From positions 434,001 to 498,000 of the forward strand of contig NZ_NPKP01000003.1 of assembly GCF_008329585.1 (NCBI RefSeq): 64,000 nt of DNA, in the 5' to 3' direction. Every line of letters starts with the position of its first letter. Position 1 is the first letter of the stretch. Shown piece after piece: positions 46,185 through 56,053 of this stretch. The notes under the pieces were generated by a model that did no database searches, was not told where the DNA came from, and saw only the letters and a program-made list of their open reading frames with translations. The translations under genes and the position numbers were made by a program. Origin of the DNA: Mycolicibacterium sp. P9-22. Its GTDB lineage: Bacteria > Actinomycetota > Actinomycetes > Mycobacteriales > Mycobacteriaceae.

Positions 46185-46901
46185 TCAGCGCGGGGCGACC
46201 ACAAAGTCGGAGTCCATTCCGAGGCGCGGGAGCGGCTTCTTCGCGGCGACGTCCTTGAGGGCGCAAAAGACACACGTGCTGGCCTTGCTGGGTACTGAGC
46301 GGTTGTCGGTCCAACCGGTGGCGATATCGGTGACGTCAATGTGAATTCGTGCGGACCGGTAAGGGTGCCGCCATCGTGGGAAACCAGATCGATCTCGACG
46401 AACCCGGGAACGGCGTCGTCCCATTGGGCCCAGGTGCGCACCGGGATCTGACTTTTCAGCAGCGATCCCGGCTTGGTGGGGCACCGGCCTTTGAGTTGAT
46501 GTTTGCGCCATTCGGGAGCCAGCCGGCGGTCGATGGTGGCCGCCGACATAGACGCCAGCAGCTCTCCGGTGGCGTCGCTGATGACGAGCTCCTCGAAGTG
46601 GCGCAGCACCAGCACCAGTTCGCCCAGCGTGAGTGTCAGCCGTTTGCCGGCCGGAAAAACCCAGAACCTTCCAGCGCACCGTCAACGCGGCGACGACATC
46701 CGGTCGATACGTCGGTGGTCGCTGACGTCGCGGCGACACCGCTTTGGGCTGCAGTGCCGAGGCCAGCGCTTTCCGGGCGTGGCTGCGGTGCCAGCCCGTG
46801 GTGGCGCATAGCTCGTCGAGAATCACGCCCTTGGTTCGCCTGTCGGCCTGCGAGTAGCGAATCTCGGTCACTGCCCGGCGTTCGGCCAACGTTAACCGCA
46901 T
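46185..46901 (-). pseudogene. Decayed DDE (rve-type) integrase/transposase
   Basis: The first 90 codons from ATG 46899-46901 read as a mycobacterial integrase-type transposase N-terminus (LTLAERRAVTEIRYSQADRR, TGWHRSHARKALASALQ). The frame breaks at a T-run near 46650 (after VLGF). The continuation in another frame gives KRLTLTLGELVLVLRHFEEL and the catalytic region VRTWAQWDDAVPGFVEIDLV (46400-46640). It returns to the first frame near 46350 (VTDIATGWTDNRSV, ALKDVAAKKPLPRLGMDSD) and then ends, missing the rest of the catalytic core. At least two frameshifts and a 3' truncation mean it is non-functional. Confidence 0.88.
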
Positions 46902-46961
46902 CGATCGGGCGTACCGACGGCGTTGCTGACAGCTCAGGCGGGCACGCGCCGCACGCGCATT

Positions 46962-47020
46962 TTCGGTGAGTCAACGAAGACGATCTTCGGGGCCGGTCAC
47001 CCGGATTCGGATGAGTCAAC
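46962..47020. repeat. Direct repeat near the transposase 5' end
   Basis: TTCGGTGAGTCAAC (46962-46975) and TTCGGATGAGTCAAC (47006-47020) are near-identical repeats just upstream of the decayed transposase. They probably belong to the end of the former insertion sequence; the opposite end was not found. Confidence 0.5.
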
Positions 47021-47064
47021 ACGGGCGAGATTTCCGCTGCTCGTGTCGGTGGCCGCGGGTACCA

Positions 47065-47080
47065 TAGAACACATGTTCGA
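47065..47080 (+). promoter_or_regulatory. SOS (LexA) box overlapping the 13E12 start codon
   Basis: TAGAACACATGTTCGA matches the mycobacterial LexA consensus TCGAAC-N4-GTTCGA with one mismatch and contains the ATG of the HNH gene. LexA boxes over the start of 13E12 genes are documented in M. tuberculosis. Confidence 0.8.
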
Positions 47081-48734
47081 AGTGTTGGATCGGGTTGCGA
47101 TCGCGAAGCTGAGCGATGAGGCGCTCATCTCCGCGGTGTCGACCATGACCCAGACCGAGGCCATGGCCGCCGCGCAGCGGCTGGCATTGATCGGCGAAGT
47201 GGTGGCCCGCCAGTGTGATGACGAGGACGACACCATCGCCCACCAGGTCATCGATGGCTGGGCCTGGGCCCAGGCCGCGGTGGCCGCGGCCTGCAACCTC
47301 AACCCCTATGCGGCGTCCAAGCAGATGCGCATCGCCGCAGCCCTACGCGACCGGCTGCCCCGCACCGCCGCCCTGTTCGCCACTGGCACCATCTCGGCCA
47401 CGGTGATCGACGCCATCACCTGGCGCACCCACCTCGTCGAGGATGACGACGCGATCGCGTTGATCGATGCCGCGATCGCCGGCGAAGCCACCCAATACGG
47501 CGCGCACGCCGAGAAACAGTTGATCAACGCCGTCGACCTCTGGGTGGAGAAATTCGATCCCGAAGCGGTGGTCCGTTCCAAGCGGGCCGCCAAAGACCTG
47601 TATGTGGAGTTCGACGACAAGGACGACCCCAACGGAGTCTCCTCCTTCTGGGGACGGCTACGCGTCACCGACAAAAAGATCCTGGAGCAGCGGCTCAACG
47701 ACCTGGCCGACACCGTCTGCCCCAACGATCCCCGCAAACGCGGCGAACTACGCGCCGCCGCCCTGGCCGCGTTGGGTGTGGTGGGCCCGGCGTTGGAACG
47801 CCTGACCTGCCAATGCGGGGACACCGACTGCCCGGGCAGCGGTAAGGATCCGCGCTCGGGCGCGGTCACCATCTATGCGCTCACCGACCTGTTACCCGCC
47901 GCCGGCGAGGATTCGCCGCGGCACACCACGCCGGGTACCGCGGGGGCCCCGGGATCTGAGGCCACCGCGCCAGATACCGAGGAGCAGACTCCGGCGCCGA
48001 AGTCCGAGCCCACTGCGCCCAGGCAAGAACCGCAGGTGCCTGCTGCGGAGTCCGAGCCCGCCGCTCCCGCGGCCGCCCCCAAACCCGCGACCCCCGCCGC
48101 CCGCACTCAGCCCGCGGCGGCCAACCCCAGCCCGGGCGTGATGCTAGACGGCGGAATCATCCCCGCCGACATGCTGGCCGATCTCGTTGCCACCGGCGCC
48201 ACAGTCAAACCGCTCTCCGAGATCGCCGACCTGCCCGCCGAACGCCAATACCGGCCCTCCACCGCGTTGACCGCATTCGTGCGGATGCGCGCCATGACGT
48301 GCAGCTTCCCCGGCTGCAACCGGGCCGCGCACCGCTGCGATCTCGACCACCTCACCCCGTGGCCGGCCGGGGCCACCCACCCGGGCAACCTGGCACCCCT
48401 GTGCCGTCTGCATCATTTGATCAAGACATTCTGTGGTTGGGAACCGGCAGCGAAACCTGACGGCAGCATCCAATGGTCAGCACCCACCGGACATACCTAC
48501 ACCAAGGCCCCGGGGGTGGCAATCATGTTCCCGCACTGGAACATTCACACACCCATCCCACGCAAACGAGCGATCAGCCTCATCAACGACACCGACCGCG
48601 AGGCCAAAATGCCGGTCCGACAACGCACCCGCGCCCAAGACCGGGCGCAGCGCATCAAAGCCGAACGCGCCCGCAACCAACTCGAGCTCGCCCTCGAACT
48701 CGCCGACAACGACAGCGACCCACCACCCTTCTGA
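47073..48734 (+). CDS. 13E12 repeat family protein (DUF222) with HNH endonuclease domain
   Basis: 553 aa. The N-terminal DUF222 helical domain (residues about 1-240: IGEVVARQCDDEDDTIAHQV, GWAWAQAAVAAACNLNPYAA, LPRTAALFATGTISATVIDA) is followed by a Pro/Ala/Glu linker (about 290-350) and a C-terminal HNH nuclease (SFPGCNRAAHRCDLDHLTPW, HPGNLAPLCRLHHLIKTFCG). The histidine and asparagine ligands are intact, so it may cut DNA. In M. tuberculosis such REP13E12 genes are SOS-induced and serve as phage attachment sites. An SOS box overlaps the ATG. Confidence 0.92.
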   Translation: MFEVLDRVAIAKLSDEALISAVSTMTQTEAMAAAQRLALIGEVVARQCDDEDDTIAHQVIDGWAWAQAAVAAACNLNPYAASKQMRIAAALRDRLPRTAALFATGTISATVIDAITWRTHLVEDDDAIALIDAAIAGEATQYGAHAEKQLINAVDLWVEKFDPEAVVRSKRAAKDLYVEFDDKDDPNGVSSFWGRLRVTDKKILEQRLNDLADTVCPNDPRKRGELRAAALAALGVVGPALERLTCQCGDTDCPGSGKDPRSGAVTIYALTDLLPAAGEDSPRHTTPGTAGAPGSEATAPDTEEQTPAPKSEPTAPRQEPQVPAAESEPAAPAAAPKPATPAARTQPAAANPSPGVMLDGGIIPADMLADLVATGATVKPLSEIADLPAERQYRPSTALTAFVRMRAMTCSFPGCNRAAHRCDLDHLTPWPAGATHPGNLAPLCRLHHLIKTFCGWEPAAKPDGSIQWSAPTGHTYTKAPGVAIMFPHWNIHTPIPRKRAISLINDTDREAKMPVRQRTRAQDRAQRIKAERARNQLELALELADNDSDPPPF

Positions 48735-48762
48735 GGGCGATGGGCCGGCTGCTCGGGAGAAT

Positions 48763-48853
48763 GGTCTGTTAGCGCTGGGTGCCTGACCGCAGCCCGGCAA
48801 CCCAGCAGCACGTCTTCCCACGGGGGGACATACGGCTTTGCCTTGCGGGCGCG
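48763..48853 (-). pseudogene. Fragment duplicating the 3' end of sepH
   Basis: This 91-bp segment aligns with 49480-49563, the last codons and stop of sepH plus 6 bp beyond, sharing GGTCTGT, AGCGCTGGGTGCC, CGTCTTCCCACG and CCTTGCGGGCGCG. A 7-bp length difference breaks the sepH frame. It lies between the HNH gene and the Ltp-like gene. Confidence 0.85.
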
Positions 48854-48857
48854 GCGC

Positions 48858-49348
48858 CTACAGCCCTGCAGCGGCTACTCCGTACTCCGCCTGCGCCGGC
48901 GTAAACCCTTCGTAGACAAGCTGTTCTATCAATCCGCTGCGGGAGAAGCCTGACATTTCGAGATAGTCTTGTGCCGACTTGGCCGCTTGGACATTCCAGT
49001 CGACGGTGATGCTATCGACAGCGAATGTCGCGTCTGCTGCAGAAAAGCCTTCGTACTCGAGTTGCTCGATTAGCCCCTCTCGCGAGAAGGCAGACATGTC
49101 GAGATAATCCTCTGCTGTCCGTACGGCGTTCTGTTGGCTGATCGGGCTCAACGGCAAATCGGGTGAAAGCGTAGGCCGGTTGCGCGATTGCTTGCGGAGT
49201 GGTTGCTGTCTGTAGACCCAGTCGACCCCAAGTTGGGCCACGGTGGGTTGTAGGCGTCAGGACTGGCAGCCTGCGTGGCGCTGGCAGTGATAACGCTGGT
49301 CGCCAGGAGGGCCGCACTGGTGAGGCCAGCGAAATGCTTCTTGTTCAT
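48858..49348 (-). pseudogene. Ltp-type superinfection-exclusion-like protein, frameshifted
   Basis: ATG 49346-49348 opens a Sec signal peptide (KKHFAGLTSAALLATSVITA, cleavage near ASATQA) that runs to a stop near 49150. The mature part lies in another frame, with two tandem Ltp repeats (PF07553-like): NAVRTAEDYLDMSAFSREGL / IEQLEYEGFSAADATFAVD and AAKSAQDYLEMSGFSRSGLI / EQLVYEGFTPAQAEYGVAAA. A single-base indel around 49160-49200 would restore one ~160-aa exported protein. Ltp of phage TP-J34 blocks incoming phage DNA. A 127-aa product from the ATG at 49241 would lack a signal peptide. Confidence 0.8.
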
Positions 49349-49479
49349 GGTTCGCGAATGTAGTACTTATCCGGCAGCAACCGGATCGTTATCTGAAGGT
49401 TGCTGTGATTCGGATGCCCGGCGTTCAGACGCTTGGTTGACGGTAGCGACGAGTGCCGGTTACCCGCAGTTCTAGTACA

Positions 49480-49563
49480 GGTCTGTCAGCGCTGGGTGCC
49501 GGAACGCACGCCCAGCAGAACGTCTTCCCACGCGGGGACGGACGGCTTGGCCTTGCGGGCGCG
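49480..49563. repeat. Intact copy of the duplicated sepH tail (direct repeat partner of 48763-48853)
   Basis: Covers the sepH stop, its last 25 codons and 6 bp downstream. Together with 48763-48853 it brackets the Ltp-like gene in direct orientation. Confidence 0.8.
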
Positions 49564-50463
49564 ACGGGGCTTCGGCGCCGTGGCTGCCGGCTCGTCGTCC
49601 ACATCGGCGTCGGCGCTTTCGGCAGCCGGAGCGGGCTGGGGCGCGGGCGGGGCCGGCGGAGCCGCGGCGGGGGAAGCGGCCGAGGGCCTGCTGGGCACGG
49701 GGGCAACAGACGCCACGGGAGCGGGGGCCTGCGGCGGCAACACCACCTGCGACGGATGAACCGGGACCTGGGACGGCTGGACCGGTGCCTGGGGCTGATG
49801 CGCCGGGGCAGGTGCCGGGACCGGCGCCAGCTCGAAGTCGAGTTGGGCGACGGCCGCCACCGGGCGCAGCGGCCGGGCGAAGCTCGGGTCGATCAGCTCG
49901 GACGCACTGTCATCGAAGGCGACAACCGTGCCACCGTGCGAACCGGGCGTGAACCGGAAATGGGCCAGCAGATCGGACTTGCCGGCCTTCCAGGCCAGCT
50001 GGACCGTCCAGCGCCCGTCCTCGTTGCGCCAGGCATCCCAGTTCGTCGCGTTCGGGTCCAGGCCGCGGGAGATCAGTGCGGTGGTGATCGTCTCGAGCAA
50101 CGTCAGTACCGACGGCCCGTCGGCGAGCACGGGATGTGCCGCGGTGGCCAGTTCGGCGGCGCGGGAGCGCTCCAGCAGTACCGGGTTGGCGAACCGCCGG
50201 ATCCGGTCGATGTCCTCGCCGGCCAGCGCGGCGACCTGCTCCACGGAAGCACCCGCACGAATACGGGATTGGATCTCCTTGGGACGCAAGCCTGGGCTCA
50301 CCTCGACCTCGATCTCGGTTTGATTGGAGGTGGCCTTGTCGCCGCGCACGGCGGCTCGCAGACGGTTGTCGACACGGATGGCGAAATTGTCACCGGAGTC
50401 GGGGGCCTCGCAGATGAGCCGCTTGCCGTCCACGTCGAGCCCGACGACCTTCAGTTCCCGCAT
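49486..50463 (-). CDS. sepH: Septation protein SepH (Rv0883c-like)
   Basis: 325 aa. The N-terminal DUF3071 domain (residues about 1-170: RELKVVGLDVDGKRLICEAP, VSPGLRPKEIQSRIRAGASV with its helix-turn-helix-like segment, DPNATNWDAWRNEDGRWTVQ) is followed by a disordered Pro-rich region and a basic conserved tail (PKPRRARKAKPSVPAWEDVL, LGVRSGTQR). SepH binds FtsZ and promotes divisome assembly in actinobacteria. Start ATG 50461-50463. Its 3' end is duplicated 0.7 kb downstream. Confidence 0.92.
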   Translation of the reverse strand: MRELKVVGLDVDGKRLICEAPDSGDNFAIRVDNRLRAAVRGDKATSNQTEIEVEVSPGLRPKEIQSRIRAGASVEQVAALAGEDIDRIRRFANPVLLERSRAAELATAAHPVLADGPSVLTLLETITTALISRGLDPNATNWDAWRNEDGRWTVQLAWKAGKSDLLAHFRFTPGSHGGTVVAFDDSASELIDPSFARPLRPVAAVAQLDFELAPVPAPAPAHQPQAPVQPSQVPVHPSQVVLPPQAPAPVASVAPVPSRPSAASPAAAPPAPPAPQPAPAAESADADVDDEPAATAPKPRRARKAKPSVPAWEDVLLGVRSGTQR

Positions 50464-50542
50464 AGTGCACCTCCACCGCGCACCCTACTTTGTTATCCGC
50501 CCGTTACCGCGCAGACACGCAGATCGCTGGAGGAAGCCGTGC

Positions 50543-52626
<2,084 letters not shown>

Positions 52627-52770
52627 GGCTCCCCGAATCTATCGCCCGCGCTGCACGTCAGCCGGGATGGCGGGGCCTCAGTCTAGCCTGATCTTGATCG
52701 AGTTTTGGTGACCTGAGTCACATGTGACCTGGATAACGCCGCTGGGCCACATCTGGGAGAACGCCCTGGT

Positions 52771-52792
52771 TAGAATCTGGTACCGCGGGTAC
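52771..52792 (+). promoter_or_regulatory. Promoter and palindrome upstream of the AurF-like gene
   Basis: A TAGAAT -10 hexamer (52771-52776) is followed by the palindrome GTACCGCGGGTAC (52780-52792), at or just after the expected start site. The rest of the 225-bp gap 52627-52851 shows no gene. Confidence 0.45.
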
Positions 52793-52851
52793 TGTACTTA
52801 GACAGCAAGCAACCGAATGTAAATCTGACGGTAAGGCATGGAGGCCCCCGA

Positions 52852-53883
52852 ATGGCTGTCAAAGAAGCCAAGACGCGTGTGATCCGGCGTTGGCGTCGCA
52901 ACATGGAAGTCAGCGACGACGTCCAGTACACCGACATGCTGACCACACTGTCCGAGGGGTCGGTGCGGCGCAATTTCAATCCGTACAAGGACATCGAGTG
53001 GGATTCGCCGGAGTTTGCGGTGATCCCGAATGACGAGCGCTGGATTCTGCCGGCGACCGACCCGATCGGTGGGCACGCCTGGTACCAGGCGCAGCCGGTC
53101 GAGCGTCAGATCGAGATCGGCATGTGGCGCCAGGCCAACGTCGCCAAGGTGGGTCTGCATTTCGAGAACATCCTGATCCGTGGGCTCATGGAGTACTCGT
53201 TCTGGGTGCCCAACGGTTCCCCGGAGTACCGGTACTGCCTGCATGAGTCGGTCGAAGAGTGCAACCACACCCTGATGTTCCAGGAGATGGTCAACCGCAT
53301 CGGCGTCGATGTGCCCGGTATGCCCACGATGCTCAAGTGGTTGCAGCCGCTCATCCCGCTGGCCGCCGGGCCGTTCCCCATCCCGTTCTTCTTCGGCGTG
53401 CTCGCCGGTGAAGAGCCCATCGACCACACCCAGAAGAACGTGCTGCGCGAGGGTAAGCCCCTGCATCCGATCATGGAGCGGGTCATGGCGATTCACGTCG
53501 CCGAGGAGGCGCGGCACATCTCGTTCGCGCACCAGTACCTGCACAAGCGGGTGCCGAACCTGCGCCGTCGCCAGCGCTGGATGCTCTCGATCTTCGTGCC
53601 GCTGACCATGCGCATCCTGTGTTCGGCGATCGTCGTGCCGCCCCGCGCGTTCTGGAAGGAATTCGACATCCCGCGTTCGGTGCGTAAGGAGATCTTCTTC
53701 AAGGCACCCGAGTCGCAGATGTTCTTGCGCAACATGTTCTCCGATGTGCGCATGCTGAGCTACGACACCGGTCTGATGAACCCGATCGCCAAGCTGGTGT
53801 GGAAGATCTGCAAGATCGACGGCCCGCCGGCCCGCTACCGCAGCGAGCCGCAGCGCGAGCACCTGGTGTCGGTCGCGTCGTAG
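52852..53883 (+). CDS. AurF-type diiron oxygenase-like protein (Rv0885-like)
   Basis: 343 aa. The ferritin-like four-helix bundle carries carboxylate/histidine ligand motifs: HFENILIRGLME, CLHESVEECNHTLMFQEM, and IHVAEEARHISFAHQYL (two ExxH-type motifs). AurF oxidises p-aminobenzoate to p-nitrobenzoate; the substrate of the mycobacterial protein is unknown. It is 20 bp upstream of fprB, whose product could supply electrons (inference from conserved order Rv0885-Rv0886). Confidence 0.9.
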   Translation: MAVKEAKTRVIRRWRRNMEVSDDVQYTDMLTTLSEGSVRRNFNPYKDIEWDSPEFAVIPNDERWILPATDPIGGHAWYQAQPVERQIEIGMWRQANVAKVGLHFENILIRGLMEYSFWVPNGSPEYRYCLHESVEECNHTLMFQEMVNRIGVDVPGMPTMLKWLQPLIPLAAGPFPIPFFFGVLAGEEPIDHTQKNVLREGKPLHPIMERVMAIHVAEEARHISFAHQYLHKRVPNLRRRQRWMLSIFVPLTMRILCSAIVVPPRAFWKEFDIPRSVRKEIFFKAPESQMFLRNMFSDVRMLSYDTGLMNPIAKLVWKICKIDGPPARYRSEPQREHLVSVAS

Positions 53884-53903
53884 CGCGGCGTCGGTAAACG
53901 AAG

Positions 53904-55550
53904 ATGCCCCACGTCATCACCCAGTCGTGTTGTAGCGACGGGTCCTGTGTCTACGCATGTCCGGTCAACTGCATTCATCCCTCACCGGATGAGCCGGGCT
54001 TCGCCACCGCCGAGATGCTGTTCATCGATCCCGATGCCTGCGTCGACTGCGGTGCCTGTGTCAGTGCCTGCCCGGTGGGCGCGATCTCCGCGGACACCAA
54101 GCTGACCGAGAAGCAGCTGCCGTTCGTGGAACTCAACGCGGCGTTCTATCCGAAGCGCGAAGGCAAGCTGCCGCCGACATCAAAATTGGCTCCGGTGCTG
54201 CCGGCGCCGATGGTGTCACCGCGACCCGGTGGACCGTTGCGGGTGGCGATCGTCGGCTCGGGGCCCGCGGCGATGTACGCAGCCGACGAACTGCTCACCC
54301 AGCGAGGGGTCCGGGTGAGCATGTTCGAGAAGTTGCCGACGCCTTATGGTTTGGTGCGGGCCGGGGTGGCGCCCGATCATCAGAGCACCAAGCGGGTCAC
54401 CCGTCTCTTCGACCGGGTGTCCGAGCATGCCGGGTTCACGTCCTTCCTCAACGTCGAGGTGGGCAAGCACCTGAGCCATGCAGACCTGCTGGAGCATCAT
54501 CACGCGGTGCTCTACGCCGTGGGCGCGCCCAATGACCGCCGCCTCGACATCGATGGCATGGGTCTGCCGGGCAGCGCCACCGCGACCGAGGTGGTGGCCT
54601 GGTTCAACGGGCACCCCGATTTCGCGGACCTGCCGGTGGACCTCGGTCATGAGCGGGTCGTCATCATCGGCAACGGCAACGTGGCCCTCGATGTGGCACG
54701 CATCCTCACCTCGGATCCGGATGCCTTGGCGCGCACCGATATCGCCGACCACGCGCTGGCGGCGCTCCGTGACTCCAAGGTGCAGGAGGTCGTGATCGCG
54801 GCGCGGCGCGGCCCCGAGTTCTCGGCGTTCACGCTGCCCGAACTCATCGGGCTGACCTCCACCTGCGAGGTGGTGCTCGACGCCGCCGACCATCAGCGGG
54901 TCGTCGCCGACCTGGCCACCGTGCAGGATCGGCTCACCCGCAACAAGCTGGAGATCCTGTCCAAGCTGGGGGATGCCTCGGCGCCGGTCACCCGGCCGCG
55001 GATCCGGCTGGCCTACCAGCTCACCCCGCAACGTCTGCTGGGCGAGCAGCGGATCACCGGAATCGAGTTCGCGGACGGCGGTACGCTCGACGCCGGTATG
55101 GTGTTGACCTCGATCGGCTACCGCGGCAAGGCAATTGCCGATCTGCCGTTCGACGAGGTGGCCGCGGTGGTGCCCAATGACGGCGGCCGGGTGCTCGACG
55201 CCGCCGGTGCGTACGTGGCGGGCTGGATCAAACGCGGCCCGACCGGTTTCATCGGTACCAACAAGTCGTGCGCTGCCGAGACGGTGCGCAATCTGGTGGA
55301 GGACTACAACCGAGGACAGCTAGGCGACCCGGCCCACAAGCCGGCGGCGCTGGAGAAGCTGGTCCGAAGCCGCCAACCCGCGGTCGTTGACGCCGCGGGT
55401 TGGCGTGCCATCGATGCCGCCGAGATCGCGCGCGGTGGCGGCCGGCGTCCGAGGGACAAGTTCGTCGATATCGCCGACATGCTCGCGGCCGCGGCGACGG
55501 CGCCGCGACCGCCCGCGCACAAGCGGCTGCTGGCGGGCCTGCGCCGCTAA
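53904..55550 (+). CDS. fprB: Ferredoxin / ferredoxin-NADP+ reductase fusion FprB
   Basis: 548 aa. Residues about 1-65 are a bacterial 7Fe ferredoxin (SCCSDGSCVYACPVNCIHP and DACVDCGACVSACPVGAI). From about residue 112 an adrenodoxin-reductase-type FAD/NADP domain follows (RVAIVGSGPAAMYAADELLT, RAGVAPDHQSTKRVTRLFD, IIGNGNVALDVARIL, VAGWIKRGPTGFIGTNK). It passes electrons between NADPH and Fe-S or haem partners. Corresponds to Rv0886. It overlaps the convergent SnoaL-like gene by 4 bp. Confidence 0.95.
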   Translation: MPHVITQSCCSDGSCVYACPVNCIHPSPDEPGFATAEMLFIDPDACVDCGACVSACPVGAISADTKLTEKQLPFVELNAAFYPKREGKLPPTSKLAPVLPAPMVSPRPGGPLRVAIVGSGPAAMYAADELLTQRGVRVSMFEKLPTPYGLVRAGVAPDHQSTKRVTRLFDRVSEHAGFTSFLNVEVGKHLSHADLLEHHHAVLYAVGAPNDRRLDIDGMGLPGSATATEVVAWFNGHPDFADLPVDLGHERVVIIGNGNVALDVARILTSDPDALARTDIADHALAALRDSKVQEVVIAARRGPEFSAFTLPELIGLTSTCEVVLDAADHQRVVADLATVQDRLTRNKLEILSKLGDASAPVTRPRIRLAYQLTPQRLLGEQRITGIEFADGGTLDAGMVLTSIGYRGKAIADLPFDEVAAVVPNDGGRVLDAAGAYVAGWIKRGPTGFIGTNKSCAAETVRNLVEDYNRGQLGDPAHKPAALEKLVRSRQPAVVDAAGWRAIDAAEIARGGGRRPRDKFVDIADMLAAAATAPRPPAHKRLLAGLRR

Positions 55551-55972
55551 TCGAGGACGGCGACGATCGCCGCGGTGTCCCAGTAGAACGGGCGCACCTC
55601 GGCGATGCGTCCGTCGACCACCCGAAGCGTCTGCAGGATCGGGAAGCTCACGGTGCGCCCGGTCGACCGGGCGCGGGCATTGACCCGGGTGAGCACCACC
55701 GCAGTCTCGGTCGTGCAGAGATACTCCTGCTCGACCATCTCGAACTCGGACCAGGTGCGGCTCATCGCGAGGAAGAACCGATCCATGCCGCGGTGCCCTC
55801 GCCACACCCCGCCGTAGGGCAGGGCCCGCGCCTGATGCAGCACGACGTCGGGGGAGAAGTACGGCGCGAGGATCTCGAAACTGGCTGTCCCGGGTCCGCC
55901 CGCGGCCAGATAGTCGCGCTCGGCGGCGTACATCCCGCGCAGCAGGTTGCCGGTCTCGATCTTTGTCTCCAC
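55547..55972 (-). CDS. SnoaL-like NTF2-fold protein
   Basis: 141 aa with LLRGMYAAERDYLAAGGPGT, YFSPDVVLHQARALPYGGVW and LQTLRVVDGRIAEVRPFYWD, typical of SnoaL/NTF2-like isomerase-fold proteins. GTG 55970-55972 is taken as start; the fold-defining helix starts at residue 6. The ligand is unknown. It is divergent from the secreted beta-glucosidase gene (81 bp apart). Confidence 0.8.
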   Translation of the reverse strand: METKIETGNLLRGMYAAERDYLAAGGPGTASFEILAPYFSPDVVLHQARALPYGGVWRGHRGMDRFFLAMSRTWSEFEMVEQEYLCTTETAVVLTRVNARARSTGRTVSFPILQTLRVVDGRIAEVRPFYWDTAAIVAVLD

Positions 55973-56053
55973 ACCCGGTAGACGACGGCCGGGGTTGATA
56001 CGTGAGATGTGAATTCCGGGATATCGCCGCAGCGCAGCGTGTATACGAAATGA

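Noticed and set aside
46163..46190. GCGCTG...CAGCGC hairpin between RAE and transposase remnant
   Set aside because: Only 6-bp arms with a 14-bp loop and no T-run; too weak to call a terminator.
49012..49317. Third-frame 101-codon ORF across the Ltp-like locus
   Set aside because: No homology or signal peptide; it is an out-of-frame shadow of the Ltp repeats.
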